Under the pieces are notes generated by a model. The model worked only from the letters and a program-made list of their open reading frames with translations. It had not been told where the DNA came from and did no database searches. A DNA stretch of 64,000 bases from Calonectria ilicicola (taxonomy: Eukaryota > Ascomycota > Sordariomycetes > Hypocreales > Nectriaceae): the NCBI GenBank assembly GCA_020809705.1, contig CP085825.1:4526001-4590000 (forward strand). The letters are read 5' to 3'. Numbering within the stretch: the first letter of the stretch is position 1; every line of letters begins with the position of its first letter. Positions 47,877 through 58,480 of this stretch are shown here, in pieces. The position numbers and the translations under genes were made by a program.

Positions 47877-48549
47877 ATGAAGTTCTTCCTCCCTATCGCT
47901 CTCCTTATCGCCTCCGGCGTCTCGGCTGCTTCCTCCACCTCGGACGCTGCTGTCCCCAGCAGCACCTCCGACTGCAAGGCCCAGTACATCCTGGACGACT
48001 GCCTCGAGAGCACCACCAAGAAGGTACGGAGTTTCCGAATTGCGAAGGGGAATGTGGATTGGCAGCGTAGCATATCGCGGCGTGACTCGCCCACAGTTCC
48101 CCAACGCCACATAATATCAAATACGCGCCTGGACAGTGACTAACACGCGCAATCTTACAGAAGAACGACTGTGACCCCACTGACAACGCTTGTCTTTGCT
48201 ACGCCTGGCAGGCTATTGCTACGTATGTTTTGCCATCTACTCTTCATTCCTTCGCGTTTCCCGCTAACACAACAAAAACAGCTGCTACAACAACTGCCCC
48301 GATGACCCCAGCGCTGCCAGCGTTGGTACTGCCGCCGGCCCTTACTGCAATGCCTTCTCCAGCACCAACACCGTCACTGCTGTTGCTACCAAGACCACCG
48401 CTGCCACCAAGACCAGCAACACTGCCGATGTCACCGGCACCGAGATCGCTTCTCAGCCCAGCAGCTCTGACAACAGCGCTGCTGATCTTGCCCGCAACAC
48501 TGGTGGTATCCTCCTTGCCGTTGCTGGTGTTGTCGCTGCCATGCTGTAA
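47877..48549 (+). CDS. GPI-anchored Ser/Thr-rich eight-cysteine surface protein
   Basis: Three exons: 47877-48023, 48161-48222 and 48282-48549, giving 158 residues. Intron 1 (137 nt) is GTACGG...TTACAG; intron 2 (59 nt) is GTATGT...AAACAG with a GCTAAC branch site. A signal peptide is clear (KFFLPIALLIASGVSAA). The mature part has eight cysteines in the order SDC, DDC, NDC, NACLC, ATC, NNC and PYC. This resembles CFEM-type spacing and the fungal group annotated as GPI-anchored serine-threonine rich proteins. A Ser/Thr/Ala-rich stalk follows, then a C-terminal hydrophobic tail (GGILLAVAGVVAAML) after SSSDNSAADL, typical of a GPI attachment signal. It is likely a cell-wall or plasma-membrane surface protein; the specific role is unknown. 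CFEM members can bind heme, but the diagnostic heme-ligand Asp was not established here. Confidence 0.82.
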
Positions 48550-49642
48550 ATGAGACTACTGATTTGAGAGAGAGCGAGAGCGACGGATTTGGGCATATAT
48601 CAATGGATCTTCTGGAAAGAGTATATAATGTAACCAACCTTAATTAATAATACGAGCAAAAGACGGGTTAGGCTTAAAATTATGGTACTTCTGGTGATGA
48701 AAAATGCGTGATTATCTCAATTCGGAGGTATGCACGGCGTGGTATTCAGTGCTTTGTGTGAATGAATAAACGATTCTTAGGAAACTGAGAATGGAATAAA
48801 ATGAGCGACAAGTGTAGATGAATATTCTGTTGTGACACTTGAATACCATCCGTCACCCAACATTCTCATGACTGCATGGTCACAACCTGGATCGTGCGTT
48901 GAATGTACATCACTAGCGCAATTATTCTCTAGAGTCACCACGAGTAGTTCGAACCGGTATGCATTCAACGCGCTCTTAGTGGCCAGGTTCAAGCATTAAC
49001 CAAACAGCGTTCCGCAAAGAGAAACATGTTGCACATAGAAGTCATGATAGGTTGGGGCTCAATTTGAGCTTTTTGTGTGTTTGTTTTTATTTCGTCCACA
49101 CCAGCACCATTCACAGACACTATGATACAGAGCGCTGTTCTGTGTGTGCTATTTTCCCCAATCATACAAAATCCGTTTCCCTCTTGTCTTCTTCCCCAAA
49201 GAGTCCATGCGAGTAAAGCAATGACAAGAAGTTTGGCAAACAGTAAAAGCGAAATCCACCTCTCTCAAGACATCCCGTCTCCTATAGCGCCTGAATGATG
49301 AAAGACGTAATTCTCTCTAAAACAAAGTGCTCGCAGAAAAAGAAACCACCCCGTCCGTGACCCCAAAACCCATGTGACGCCCCATTTTCAGCGTCCAGTT
49401 GTATAACGCATTGAAACTTTGTGGTCGTCCTTGCTTCAACCACGTTGCCTGCCCAAGGAGAAGAAAATAAAAACAAAGTTTCGTTTTTAACTAAAATTTG
49501 ATAAGGTTGAAAAGACGGCGGTTCAAGAAGAAAGATGAATCCAACAATTGGCGAGTTTCATAAACGCCTGGTGTTGTTAAGAAATATGTGCAGAGGTAGA
49601 AAGTGCTCTCGAGAGCACATTCGTAATGTCATCAAAGTGCTG
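48550..49642. other. Intergenic between convergent genes
   Basis: 1.1 kb of 3' flanks of the GPI-protein gene and the AHC1-like gene. It is AT-rich and no gene is seen. Confidence 0.5.
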
Positions 49643-51583
49643 TTAAACCCTCCGAGGTCGTCGATCTCTCGCGCTGTTCTTGACGGGCGTCATGAATGTA
49701 ACGTGCTTAGGATCCTCTTTGCGGAGCCGCACGGTGCCTGATACTCCACTTGACCCACGACGCAATGATCGAGGGTCTTGCTCATCGTCCAAAGTGATCT
49801 CAGCTACATCAGAGACAGATTCAGCTCCAAGGTTATCGCTTCTGCCGGAAACGGAAGATCCATCGTCCGAGTCGTCATATTCCCCATCGTCACTAACCAG
49901 AGAAGGCGCGTTGTTGCTAACCAATGTGTTAGGGCTCAGATCCACGTCCTCCATATCCATGTCCTCATCAGAGATCATGTTGCTCGAGCGGTGCTTTACG
50001 CCTAGGCCAATTGCCGAGCTCGATGGTGTAACAAAAGAGATGGGAGGAGCGCATCCCTTGCTGCTTGCAGGACGACCAGCGGAGCCAAGAGATAGGGGGG
50101 ATTGGGCAATCCGGGTTGGAACACGCATCACGACGGGAGTGCGAACGACCGAGGAAGTATTCACGTCGCCACCTTCTGCAGAAGATTCGGCAACTTCTGA
50201 TTCTTCACCATGGACGAAATCATCGAGATCCTCCTTTGTCTTTGCATCTGCGACTATGTTACGAAGATTGCCGTCAAACTTCCGGCTCTGCAAAAGACGC
50301 GAGAGATGTGGCAGTTCCGGTGCCAAGTCTAGGGTGCTAGCCTTTTTGTCTTGGTCCTTGGAAGCGCCAGCGCTTTCTGTGGGAAGGGATGGGATGCATG
50401 TAACACCGGGCAGCTTGCCTTGGTGGTAAAGTTCGAGAGAAGCTTGAATCCTCGATCGCAGAGCGACGTAGGCTTGTTGCTCAGTCATGTCAGGGCGGGC
50501 AAGCGGGTGCACGGGGGTCGAGGTTGAAGTTGAAGTCGACACCGAGACTGGGGCTGGGACCGACGATGCTGCGGGAGCCTTTTCCTCTCCAACAATGCCA
50601 CCACCTTCATTGACCTCGATGGGATGACCACTGTGGACGGCAGCTTCTTCATGGCTTTTAAAGTCTCGCTTGTGGGCAATACGGCAATGATTGATGAAAC
50701 CCTGGGTACTCGAGAAATTTTCACGGTTGCAGTCTATGCAGACCAGCTTCACAGTCTTTCCATCCGCACGTTTGAGAACGCAAGGACCAGCCTTCTCCTT
50801 TGGCTGTGGGTAACCGCTAGATAGAGCATGGAGTTTTTGGCCGGCCACGCCACGAGAAGAACGACCTTTGAGAGCACCTCCGACATCTGCAAAGCTGTTT
50901 CTCGTTGTACGTCCTTCTGTGAACGAGGCTCTGGCACGCGCCGCCTCAGGAGTGAACTGCCACTCAGGCTGGATCCCATCAAACGAGGGATCAGGAATTA
51001 GCCACTTGGCATAGTGTCGCGCATATGGTCCATCGACAACACCAAAGGGCGCTGCCCACCGGGGGACGGGCTCACCCGGATGGGTCTTGAGTGCTGGACC
51101 TTTTCCAGCGCTCACATCAAGCATTTGTTGGGGAGTGGGACAGTTGACAGGATACGGAATGAGATGACATCGTCGCAGCTGCTCAAGAGCAACCTGACAT
51201 TTAGCAAGTTCCTGGTTGATGAGCCTTAGTTCGTCATGCTTGAGAAGAATCTCAAGGCCGAACTGGTGGCGAATCTCGTCGCGCGCCGACTCGAGGCCAG
51301 CGGCCTGGCTTATCGAATGCGCCGGCGTGTCGCATACGGCGGGCAGGTCGCTAAGAGCATCGAAATCGGTCTTTACCCGCTTAGCGAGCGCGGCACGAGC
51401 GGGCGACTCATCCAAGTCGTCGACGCTCTGCCGCCTCCTCTTGGGAGACTGCACGTTGGAGGACGTTATTGTTGTGGTGTTGGGCAGGATGGCGGGATGG
51501 TGTGGCTTGACTAGGTCCGCGATCGGCTGTGGCGTCTCGAGCTTATCGCTTCCCCTAGGATCGGATGCCCAGAAGCGGAACAT
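49643..51583 (-). CDS. Ahc1-like C2H2 zinc-finger protein (ADA histone acetyltransferase-associated)
   Basis: Single exon on the minus strand, 646 residues. An atypical C2H2 finger is visible: Cys282-x2-Cys285-x13-His299-x4-His304 in the segment LVCIDCNRENFSSTQGFINH, followed by HKRDFKSHEEAAVHSGHPIE. This finger and its tail are the mark of the Ahc1-type C2H2 family; yeast Ahc1 is a structural component of the ADA histone acetyltransferase complex. Upstream, about residues 94-140 form a probable coiled coil (ARDEIRHQFGLEILLKHDEL onward), and a W-rich segment with HYAKWLIPDPSFDG lies near 190-203. The C-terminal 300 residues are Ser/Asp-rich and disordered-looking, with a basic end. It is probably nuclear (KRRR near residue 48). 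The ADA link is by family, not shown here. The 5' flank is very C/T-rich on the coding strand. Confidence 0.78.
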   Translation of the reverse strand: MFRFWASDPRGSDKLETPQPIADLVKPHHPAILPNTTTITSSNVQSPKRRRQSVDDLDESPARAALAKRVKTDFDALSDLPAVCDTPAHSISQAAGLESARDEIRHQFGLEILLKHDELRLINQELAKCQVALEQLRRCHLIPYPVNCPTPQQMLDVSAGKGPALKTHPGEPVPRWAAPFGVVDGPYARHYAKWLIPDPSFDGIQPEWQFTPEAARARASFTEGRTTRNSFADVGGALKGRSSRGVAGQKLHALSSGYPQPKEKAGPCVLKRADGKTVKLVCIDCNRENFSSTQGFINHCRIAHKRDFKSHEEAAVHSGHPIEVNEGGGIVGEEKAPAASSVPAPVSVSTSTSTSTPVHPLARPDMTEQQAYVALRSRIQASLELYHQGKLPGVTCIPSLPTESAGASKDQDKKASTLDLAPELPHLSRLLQSRKFDGNLRNIVADAKTKEDLDDFVHGEESEVAESSAEGGDVNTSSVVRTPVVMRVPTRIAQSPLSLGSAGRPASSKGCAPPISFVTPSSSAIGLGVKHRSSNMISDEDMDMEDVDLSPNTLVSNNAPSLVSDDGEYDDSDDGSSVSGRSDNLGAESVSDVAEITLDDEQDPRSLRRGSSGVSGTVRLRKEDPKHVTFMTPVKNSARDRRPRRV

Positions 51584-54500
51584 ATCATGCCCTATTCAGG
51601 GTACCAAAGGGAAGGACTGAATAAGGGTTGCGACAAGAGCGCAACAAGAAAGATTAAAAAGTGCGGCGAGGCGATTGCGCTGAGATGCGCGAATGCGACA
51701 GAAAAGACCGGGCGCACGGGTACAGTCGGTGCTGGGCCAGTGCGAGGCGTTGAGTGGTGCAGGCAAGGCTGACGTAACCAGGTGCGCTTGCAGGTCGGAC
51801 GATCGGAGTTGGGCGCAGCAGGCAAAGGGGTGATGATGTGGCCCCTCAAACAGGCCAAAAAACGGGGGGGGACTTGGGGCGTCCAGCGAAGGCAGCAACA
51901 AGGGCCTAGGCAGACAAGGTGTAGGCAAGAAGGGAAAAGGATATGATCGAGCGCTAGCAAAAGCCTCGGATCGCGTTCTCTGCAGGATACAGAGATGTTT
52001 GGGTGAGGGAGGGAGAGTGTGTGCGATGATTAGGGAGAAAGGGAGCGTGTAAGAGGGAAGAAAGGGAATGAGAGGGAGCGAGGGAAGGTCGGAAATTGGG
52101 AAGTTGGGGGTGTGCAGGTGCAGGTGCAAGGCGCTGGTGCAAGTGCAAGTGCAAGTGCGAGTGCGAGAGGAGAGCAAATGCAAGAACAGCGGCGTCAAGG
52201 AGAAAAGGCAAAGACAAGGGACGGGGACTGGCCCTGGGACGAGGGGGGGGGAAACGCACTGCGCGTTGTTTTGGGGGCTTGTTTTGCGGGAATCTGACGC
52301 TGCCTGAAGTCAAAGGGGGAGAGAGGGAGGCAGTGACACCATCGCAGTGGACCATGGATTTACAGTGCAAAAGATGATTGATTGACCAGGCAGGCAGGCT
52401 TGATTGAGCGATTGATTGACAGCCCTCCCGCGTCCGTCTCCGTCCCCTTCCGCCTGAGGCGAGTCCGGTTGGCGGGCGGTCGACCAAGGTGGGCGCCCGG
52501 GGAGGGAGATTGTTTTGGGGTGGCGGACCAGCAGCCAAGGCGCAAGGGGCTGACGGGAGCGTCCACTCAGCGCCCGCGGCCAGCCCACCCGGCACCCACC
52601 AGCAGGCTCCAGCAGGACCCAGTCGCCCGCTCAGCGCTGAAGCCCGCTGGACACCAAGAGCTGTACCACACGCTAGGTCCCCAAGTACCCAGGTACCAGC
52701 GGGCAGGGCTGTTGTCCAATCGAGCCGGGATGGGCTGTCCCCCCCCAAGTCGCCCTGCAGTCCTGCGAAGGGAGCGGCATGTTCCCGAGCTGGCAAGAAC
52801 CTCGTTGTCTCGTAACAAATGATGCATCAAGTATGCAGCTGTAACTGTAGCAGGTCGTGTCAAACAGGCAGTCTGTCCGTTGCCGAGGTGCGTGCAGCAG
52901 CTGGCCGGTCAACGCCGCCGTGTGTGGGCAGGCGGATATATCCTCGACAGTCGCAGTTACAGATGCGATGCGACCACACGTTTTGGGGGAGCCCCCCCCA
53001 GAGCACATTGCTCGGTCCTGGGTACATACAGGACTTGAACACACGGGAACTTGGACGAACTCAACCGCGCCTTGCGTAGCGCACTATCGTCACCAAGATG
53101 CAGGGGTGGTGGAGGCCGTGGGTGAGTGTGGGTGGTGCCCTGAGGCTGTGTGGTGCCTCTGTTCGCTCCCTTGGAAGATGGGACAGTACCAGCTAGTCAG
53201 TACCGCATAACAAAACAAGGATGCCACCCATGCCATGCAAAATGGATCCAGATTATCGGCGACTTGCCCCGAGCGCACGTCCTCTTGTGCAGCTGCAGTG
53301 CTGCGACAGTGTGCCCATCCATTGTCCTGTTCCATGCATTTCCAGTACATTGCACCACCACCTCCTCCACCACCGCTGTCACTTCCCTCTCCTCCCTCCC
53401 ACTCTGCCGTGCGAATCTAGACGGTCGAGCCGTGGTGGGAACGTGGGTCGTGGGTCCTCGTGCCCAGTTGATCCCGCGAAATGACGGTGGGCGTGTATCC
53501 GCAACCTTCCTCACTGTGCACATTTTTCAACCTGGTGCGAGACAAGAGTCAGGATAGTGGAGGACAATGGCTGACCGATCGCCTATGACAAGTCAAAGGG
53601 GCCAATCGTCGTCGTTGTCGTGCATATCAGTCGCCCGTTCAAGGCAAAGCAATTTAGGTGAATCTTCGAGTAGCCTCGAAAACAAGTGGAGGCAAAAAGC
53701 ATAAAGAGCCCCAGCGCCATTCCAGATCCCGACGGGATCTGCTTACACTCTGTCCCGTGCAGGGCGGCGGCCAAACCCCAATAATAACAGCAGGGCAAAC
53801 AATAAACATTGATGATGGCCATGCAAAACAAGCGCCCGATGTCCCCCCTCCTTCATCCAGCTCATGCGGCCATGCCTCTGTCCCCATGCCCCCCAACAGT
53901 GATCAGTTGTCGCTCGCACTTGTCAGTCGCTGCCTGTGTTGGTGCAGGTACACTGTTGGGATGTCTGACAATGCGACCTCTCATCACACTAAGCACCAGG
54001 GAATGGTGTGGGACCTATTGTGATGAGTCGCCGCATGGCGCATTCAGGCCCCACTTGGCCAAGACCCATGAAAGCTGTTAGTGCGATACCTTGATAAAAG
54101 AAGCCGTCCGCCCTCTACCGTCCTTTGCCATGTGTCAGCCACACGGTCAAGGAAAAAAGAAAGAAAATGATCCACCAAAACACGGTTTCAAATAAATTCA
54201 TGAAATAAAAAACATTGTTGTTATCAGCAAGAGCGATCAATTACAGCAGGGTCTTGTATTTTATGCCACCCAATGTGTCTCATGCTGTTCATGTCGTTTT
54301 CTCTTACGGGCGATATACTTCTTTGACTACGTGCCAGCTTGTTTTTGAGCTAAGGTGGCGGCGACCGCCTTCGAGACGGGTCCATTTTTTCTCGAGGTCC
54401 AAGCTCCTGCTTTCTCGAGCTCCCGACAGAAGGGCTCGTATCATGCTATCGCCACTACTGCTCCACCAGCGGCATACCGAACTCCGGGGAACAAACCGGA

Positions 54501-55480
54501 TGGCGGGGGCCATGGCATCTCAGCCGTCCTCTGGGTCCAAAATTTTTGGGCCTGGATTTTGATGCGGAACCTCTCCCCGGCCCAATGTCTATTCACACCG
54601 AGTCGTCATCTATCCTGGCAATCAAGCTCGTATTTCCTCGCGCAGTTGGCGATTGGCGCAAAAAATAAAATAAAATAAAAAAAATAAACAAAAAATCATC
54701 AAGTAGTGGCCAGGCTTGCCAATGCGACTAAAATACTCTAAATTATTCAAGGGTCAAAGTAGCAGATAACGTTGGCCTTTCATTTGCAGACATGAATACA
54801 TCGGTTTCGGTTTCATTCCGAGTTTGAGCTTAGATCCATTGGCTATCGATTGCATGCTGGAACAGCTAGCGTCACCTCTGGCAAACTCGGTCTGCTTCGC
54901 TTTGCATGTGCTTTTACCGCCTCATGTATTTTATCACGTGATCGTGGGTGTGCTGTTGCACGTGCTTCACCGACTTTGAATGATGAGCATGTGTAGCCGA
55001 ATGACGAATTGTGGATGACCAAAACAGTAATTAAATTGGGTAGACTCTATTGATCTGAGATGGACAGTATATCATGGTGAACTCAAGCACGGCGGTGGTC
55101 TAAAAAGCCAAAAGGCTGGTTCATTCAGTCAGATTAGCTATCATATCTACTATCATAACAGCTGGTTTTGGATGGAAAACAAAGAAATAAGAAGTTCTGC
55201 ACCAATTGTGCTCTCTGTGCTGCAAGAGGTGGTTCGTTTTGTTTTGTTTCCTGTTGTTTTTTTGTTTCAAGCTTCATTTGGTAACTAATATCGTATATCG
55301 CCACTGGTCGCAAATATAAGGCGATGGCTTTCGCATGATGGTTCGTCTGACAGCAAAGGCTATGTAGCCTTGCATACAATCAGCGATGCCAAGCCCACCC
55401 CAGTCGATCCACCACCATTTGTGTCCCCGCCACAAAACACATACATTCGACTTGCATTTTCTTCCTCCAACCAAGTCAAC
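51584..55480. other. Intergenic desert, 3.9 kb
   Basis: The left part (51584-52300) is the pyrimidine-rich promoter and leader of the AHC1-like gene, with a GTGCAA-type tandem repeat at 52111-52166. The rest holds many short overlapping frames on all strands without conserved motifs. The section 54640-55330 is AT-rich. No gene is supported. Confidence 0.5.
52111..52166 (+). repeat. GTGCAA/GTGCGA hexamer repeat
   Basis: Imperfect array of GTGCAGGTGCA then AAGTGC units, about 55 bp, in the upstream region of the AHC1-like gene. Confidence 0.8.
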
Positions 55481-56098
55481 ATGCCCGCCCCGACACGCCG
55501 CGATGACTCTAGTAGCAAGCGCAAACACACTGCGAGCTTGCCCAGGGATGGGGATTCTTCAAAACGAGCCCGAACGAAGGACGCGCAGCCGTCAAATTCT
55601 TCCTTGATCGGCCCCCATGAAGCCGTACTTGCAGAACTTGCGCCCAAATACAATGTCCTCGCGGCATCCATCATCTCGTCTTCACAGATTCGAAAACGCG
55701 TTACCTATGTCGCCAATCACCTCCTAGTCCAAGCGGAAAAGCCGCAGGTGGCGTTACTCCACGCCCGAACCGCCGACGTCTGCAAGCTCATCACAGTGGT
55801 GGAACAATGCAAACGAGTCCTCGCCGATGAGGGCAAGGCCTGGCACCAATATAACGAGCTCTTCGACCTACCACAGGGGCTTAAGAAGCAAAGTGTTGTA
55901 GAAGAGACGACGCTGGGAAGGAGAGAAGACGATGATTCGGACAGCGACGACTTTGAGGTCATGCACAGCCGATTCGAGGATGCTGTGCTGCCCCCACCTT
56001 CAACCCGATCAGTCAAGTCTATGCGGATTTACTTGTCGATTGCACCCATACCCGATCTGAAATCGAAGGGCAGCATTACCACGCAATCATCCACCTAG
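55481..56098 (+). CDS. POP7: RNase P/MRP subunit Pop7 (Rpp20, Alba fold)
   Basis: Single exon, 205 residues. The Met at 55481 was chosen because it starts the basic Lys/Arg/Ser tail typical of the family; the frame is open further upstream. Pop7 (human Rpp20) pairs with Pop6 on the P3 arm of the RNase P and RNase MRP RNAs and acts in tRNA 5' maturation and rRNA processing. Seen: IISSSQIRKRVTYVANHLL, PQVALLHARTADVCKLITVV, EQCKRVLADEGKAWHQYNEL, an acidic linker, then FEVMHSRFEDAVLPPPSTRS and a final VKSMRIYLSIAPIPDLKSKG strand. These cover the full Alba-type Rpp20 domain. It converges on VTC1, with 413 bp between stops. Confidence 0.88.
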   Translation: MPAPTRRDDSSSKRKHTASLPRDGDSSKRARTKDAQPSNSSLIGPHEAVLAELAPKYNVLAASIISSSQIRKRVTYVANHLLVQAEKPQVALLHARTADVCKLITVVEQCKRVLADEGKAWHQYNELFDLPQGLKKQSVVEETTLGRREDDDSDSDDFEVMHSRFEDAVLPPPSTRSVKSMRIYLSIAPIPDLKSKGSITTQSST

Positions 56099-56511
56099 GA
56101 AAATAAATCATGAGGGATATAAAACTCGGAACCATGGACGTGTTGGGAGTGAGGGTCCGCGACGGGTGGGCCAGAAATTTTTTGACAATACCAGATGGAG
56201 AACCGCTTCGGATATTCGGCGTTGGAGGCAATTACATCGTTTTGGACGTGAAATTCACAGGTCATACAAGATACCCGAGCATAGAATCAAGACGTATAAT
56301 TTCACTTGTATTGAGTTCGAAATACAATGTCCAGGACCCGAAGCCCATTACAATCCCGGCATAACGCCTATCGAGCATAAAATGGAAACCTGATACTGAC
56401 TCCTCCCTCTCCATCCAATAATCCCCCATCTCCTTGTCATTCTTGCCCATATCCACTCCACCAGCCATCCATCCCCAGAGAATTCGTATGTAAATCCAGC
56501 GTAGTAAGTGT
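56099..56511. other. 3' region between POP7 and VTC1
   Basis: 0.4 kb of convergent 3' flanks. A short open frame (56110-56364) occurs here but looks fortuitous. Confidence 0.5.
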
Positions 56512-56979
56512 TTAGTTGCCGTTGGCGTGCTTCTTGGACTGGTCGGTGATGCGGAGAACAAAGTTGACGACGACGGCAAGCAGGAGAATGATGGCCAGGA
56601 AGGTAGGGCCAAATCGGTCATCGAAACCGGCCTGTCCCCTCATCCTAATCGACTTGGCTCTCCAGTGGTAAGTCACCAGAGCATACAGCATCGTCAACAT
56701 GGCGACGCCGGTGAAGAGGAAGGCGGAGATGAAGGCGACGCGGTCACCAAAGTTGAGCATGCCAATGGCGAGGGCACCGAGGATGACGGTGAAGTTGAGC
56801 CATGACAGGAAGGTTCGCTCGTTGGCAAAGAAGACCTTGGGCTCAACGCGGGTGGGCAGGGCAATACGCTTGCCTGTGAACATGGTCAATGATGGTTCGA
56901 AAGAAGAGGCAATTGGTCACGCGACAGATGAGGGAGAATACGAACCAGGAGCAGTCTGGAGGAGAGGCTGAGAAGACAT
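56512..56979 (-). CDS. VTC1: Vacuolar transporter chaperone Vtc1
   Basis: Two exons on the minus strand, 56979-56946 and 56873-56512, giving 131 residues. The 72-nt intron (GTTCGT donor, TTCACAG acceptor) splits the codon of Gly12 and joins [20 protein letters not shown]. Vtc1 is the small DUF202 subunit of the VTC complex, which polymerises polyphosphate and moves it into vacuoles/acidocalcisomes. Seen: the highly conserved [19 protein letters not shown], three membrane segments (about residues 33-53, 57-79 and 101-121) and the [10 protein letters not shown] motif. No SPX or catalytic domain is present, as expected for Vtc1. An unspliced frame would start at an intronic MTM, so the short first exon is easy to miss. 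It is divergent from the dynein light chain gene. Confidence 0.95.
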
Positions 56980-57760
56980 TTTTTTTGGGCGTGGTGGCAG
57001 TCGACGTTGGAATGCTCGAAGGAGAAGCGAGGAACGGTCGCGAAGGAGTGCTTGGATAAGTCTGCTGGAAGCAAAAAGAGAGGCAGCAATAATCGAATTA
57101 ATTGCGTAAAAGTCGATATGTAGTTGCTGGAGCAAGGATTGGGAATGCCCGGGATATGAATGTGCGTGCGTATTTTGAGGGATAGAAAATGAATTCGATT
57201 CCAAGAACGGGCGAGGTTGTAGCGCAAGGCGACGACGCAGCTGGGTTCACCAAAAGACCCGTTATGACAGTGGTATGCTCAGGGACGGAAGGCCGCTGGC
57301 TCCACCAACACAGCGCCCGTGGCAAAACACGCAAACTGATTGGCGTGCGCCCCGTCACGTGCGGTTGCCCCGCGCGGCGGAATGCCGCCTGTACTCCCTG
57401 TGCTGCCCGAAAGGGAAAGATACCAGGCACAAACGACCCAAACATTCAAGGCTACGCCCAAGGAGACTGCACGGTCGAGCTACAGCGCCGTGAGCTGCAC
57501 GTGAGTATCGCGAATCTTAGGCCTGCTGGACCAGTCTGATGCATGAATTCGGGTTATCTTGTTTTTTTTTAGAATTATTATGCTAAGAGATTTTTTTTCG
57601 CGGTCGTGCATAGTCCCATTTCCCGTAATCGACGTCACGAACTGACACCTCAATCCTGTCCTGTACTTTGTTTACCGACTCGGTCCCTGAGCCACACATC
57701 AACTTCGACCTTACATCCATCTCCACCCCCGTCCCAAGTTTACGCCCAACCACACTCACA
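56980..57760. promoter_or_regulatory. Divergent promoter region, VTC1 / dynein light chain
   Basis: 0.8 kb between opposite start codons. A poly-T run lies at 57560 and another at 57590. Specific sites are not resolved; no gene is seen. Confidence 0.5.
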
Positions 57761-58480
57761 ATGGCTACTCCCGTACGAGAAACCGCGATTCTCCCAAGCT
57801 GAAGCTACTCTAGACTGACATTTTGCGCAGCCTGTTCCCTTCAACCGCCTCAAGCAGATCGCCACCGATGTATGACACCCCTGCTGTCTTTTGTTTACCG
57901 CCTCGCTCGACGACTTTTTTTCCTCTCCCCTGATGACACGCGTACTGATGTCGGTATTTATGTGACAGGCCTGCAACAGCGCCATCGGCAGCGCTGAGTT
58001 TTACGACCATGGAAAGACTGAGCAGTGGAACTCGACCATTATCGTGAGTGGAACATGGCTCTCCGGTCCCGCGATGCCTCCCTTGGGCGGATGCGCCTCC
58101 TGCACCCCTCGAACTCGTGCTAACCGCATATCCAGAGCTCTGTGCTGAAGGCCGTTATTTCCGAGTCCACCCCCCAAAGCGGCTCTGCCCCCTCGTTCAA
58201 GTTTGCCTGCAACAGCACCATTGTCCAGCACCTCGTCCCCACATCCGCTCTTAACAAGGCTCGTGGAGGCACCGAGACCAAGGAGGAGGAGCCTCACATT
58301 TCCACCAGCTCCGAGGCCACTGCTACCGATGGCAAGCCCCACGTCGGCCGACGAGGAATGCACAGCGCGACCGGCGCCTACTGGGACGAGAAGAAGGACG
58401 GCATGTGGACCTACAAGTACGACGGTGGCGAGGGCAAGGGTCTGGATGTGGTCATCATGCTCATCTGGGTCGCCATCTAA
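57761..58480 (+). CDS. Cytoplasmic dynein light chain, Tctex type
   Basis: Four exons: 57761-57772, 57831-57869, 57969-58043 and 58136-58480, giving 156 residues. Introns are 58, 99 and 92 nt, all in phase 0, with GTACGA, GTATGA and GTGAGT donors and GCGCAG, GACAG and TCCAG acceptors; the last has a GCTAACC branch site. Exon 1 encodes only MATP and exon 2 only 13 residues. Tctex-type light chains (DYNLT) dimerise on the dynein intermediate chain and help cargo binding. The spliced protein reads FNRLKQIATDACNSAIGSAE, then WNSTIISSVLKAVISES, KFACNSTIVQH and GLDVVIMLIWVAI, the family helices and strands. An acidic, Gly/Ser-rich insertion (about residues 92-120) before the GAYWDEKKDG turn is longer than in animal proteins (about 113 residues). 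Confidence 0.88.

Noticed and set aside
49680..50429. 249-codon plus-strand frame
   Set aside because: Antisense shadow of the Ser/Asp-rich C-terminal half of the AHC1-like protein.
51596..52796. Minus-strand frames of 200 and 280 codons upstream of the AHC1-like gene
   Set aside because: Composition is that of a C/T-rich leader (Leu, Pro, Ser, Thr, His); no domain, and overlapping frames are open on the other strand.
56110..56364. 84-codon frame after POP7
   Set aside because: Lies in the short convergent 3' region between POP7 and VTC1; no family resemblance.
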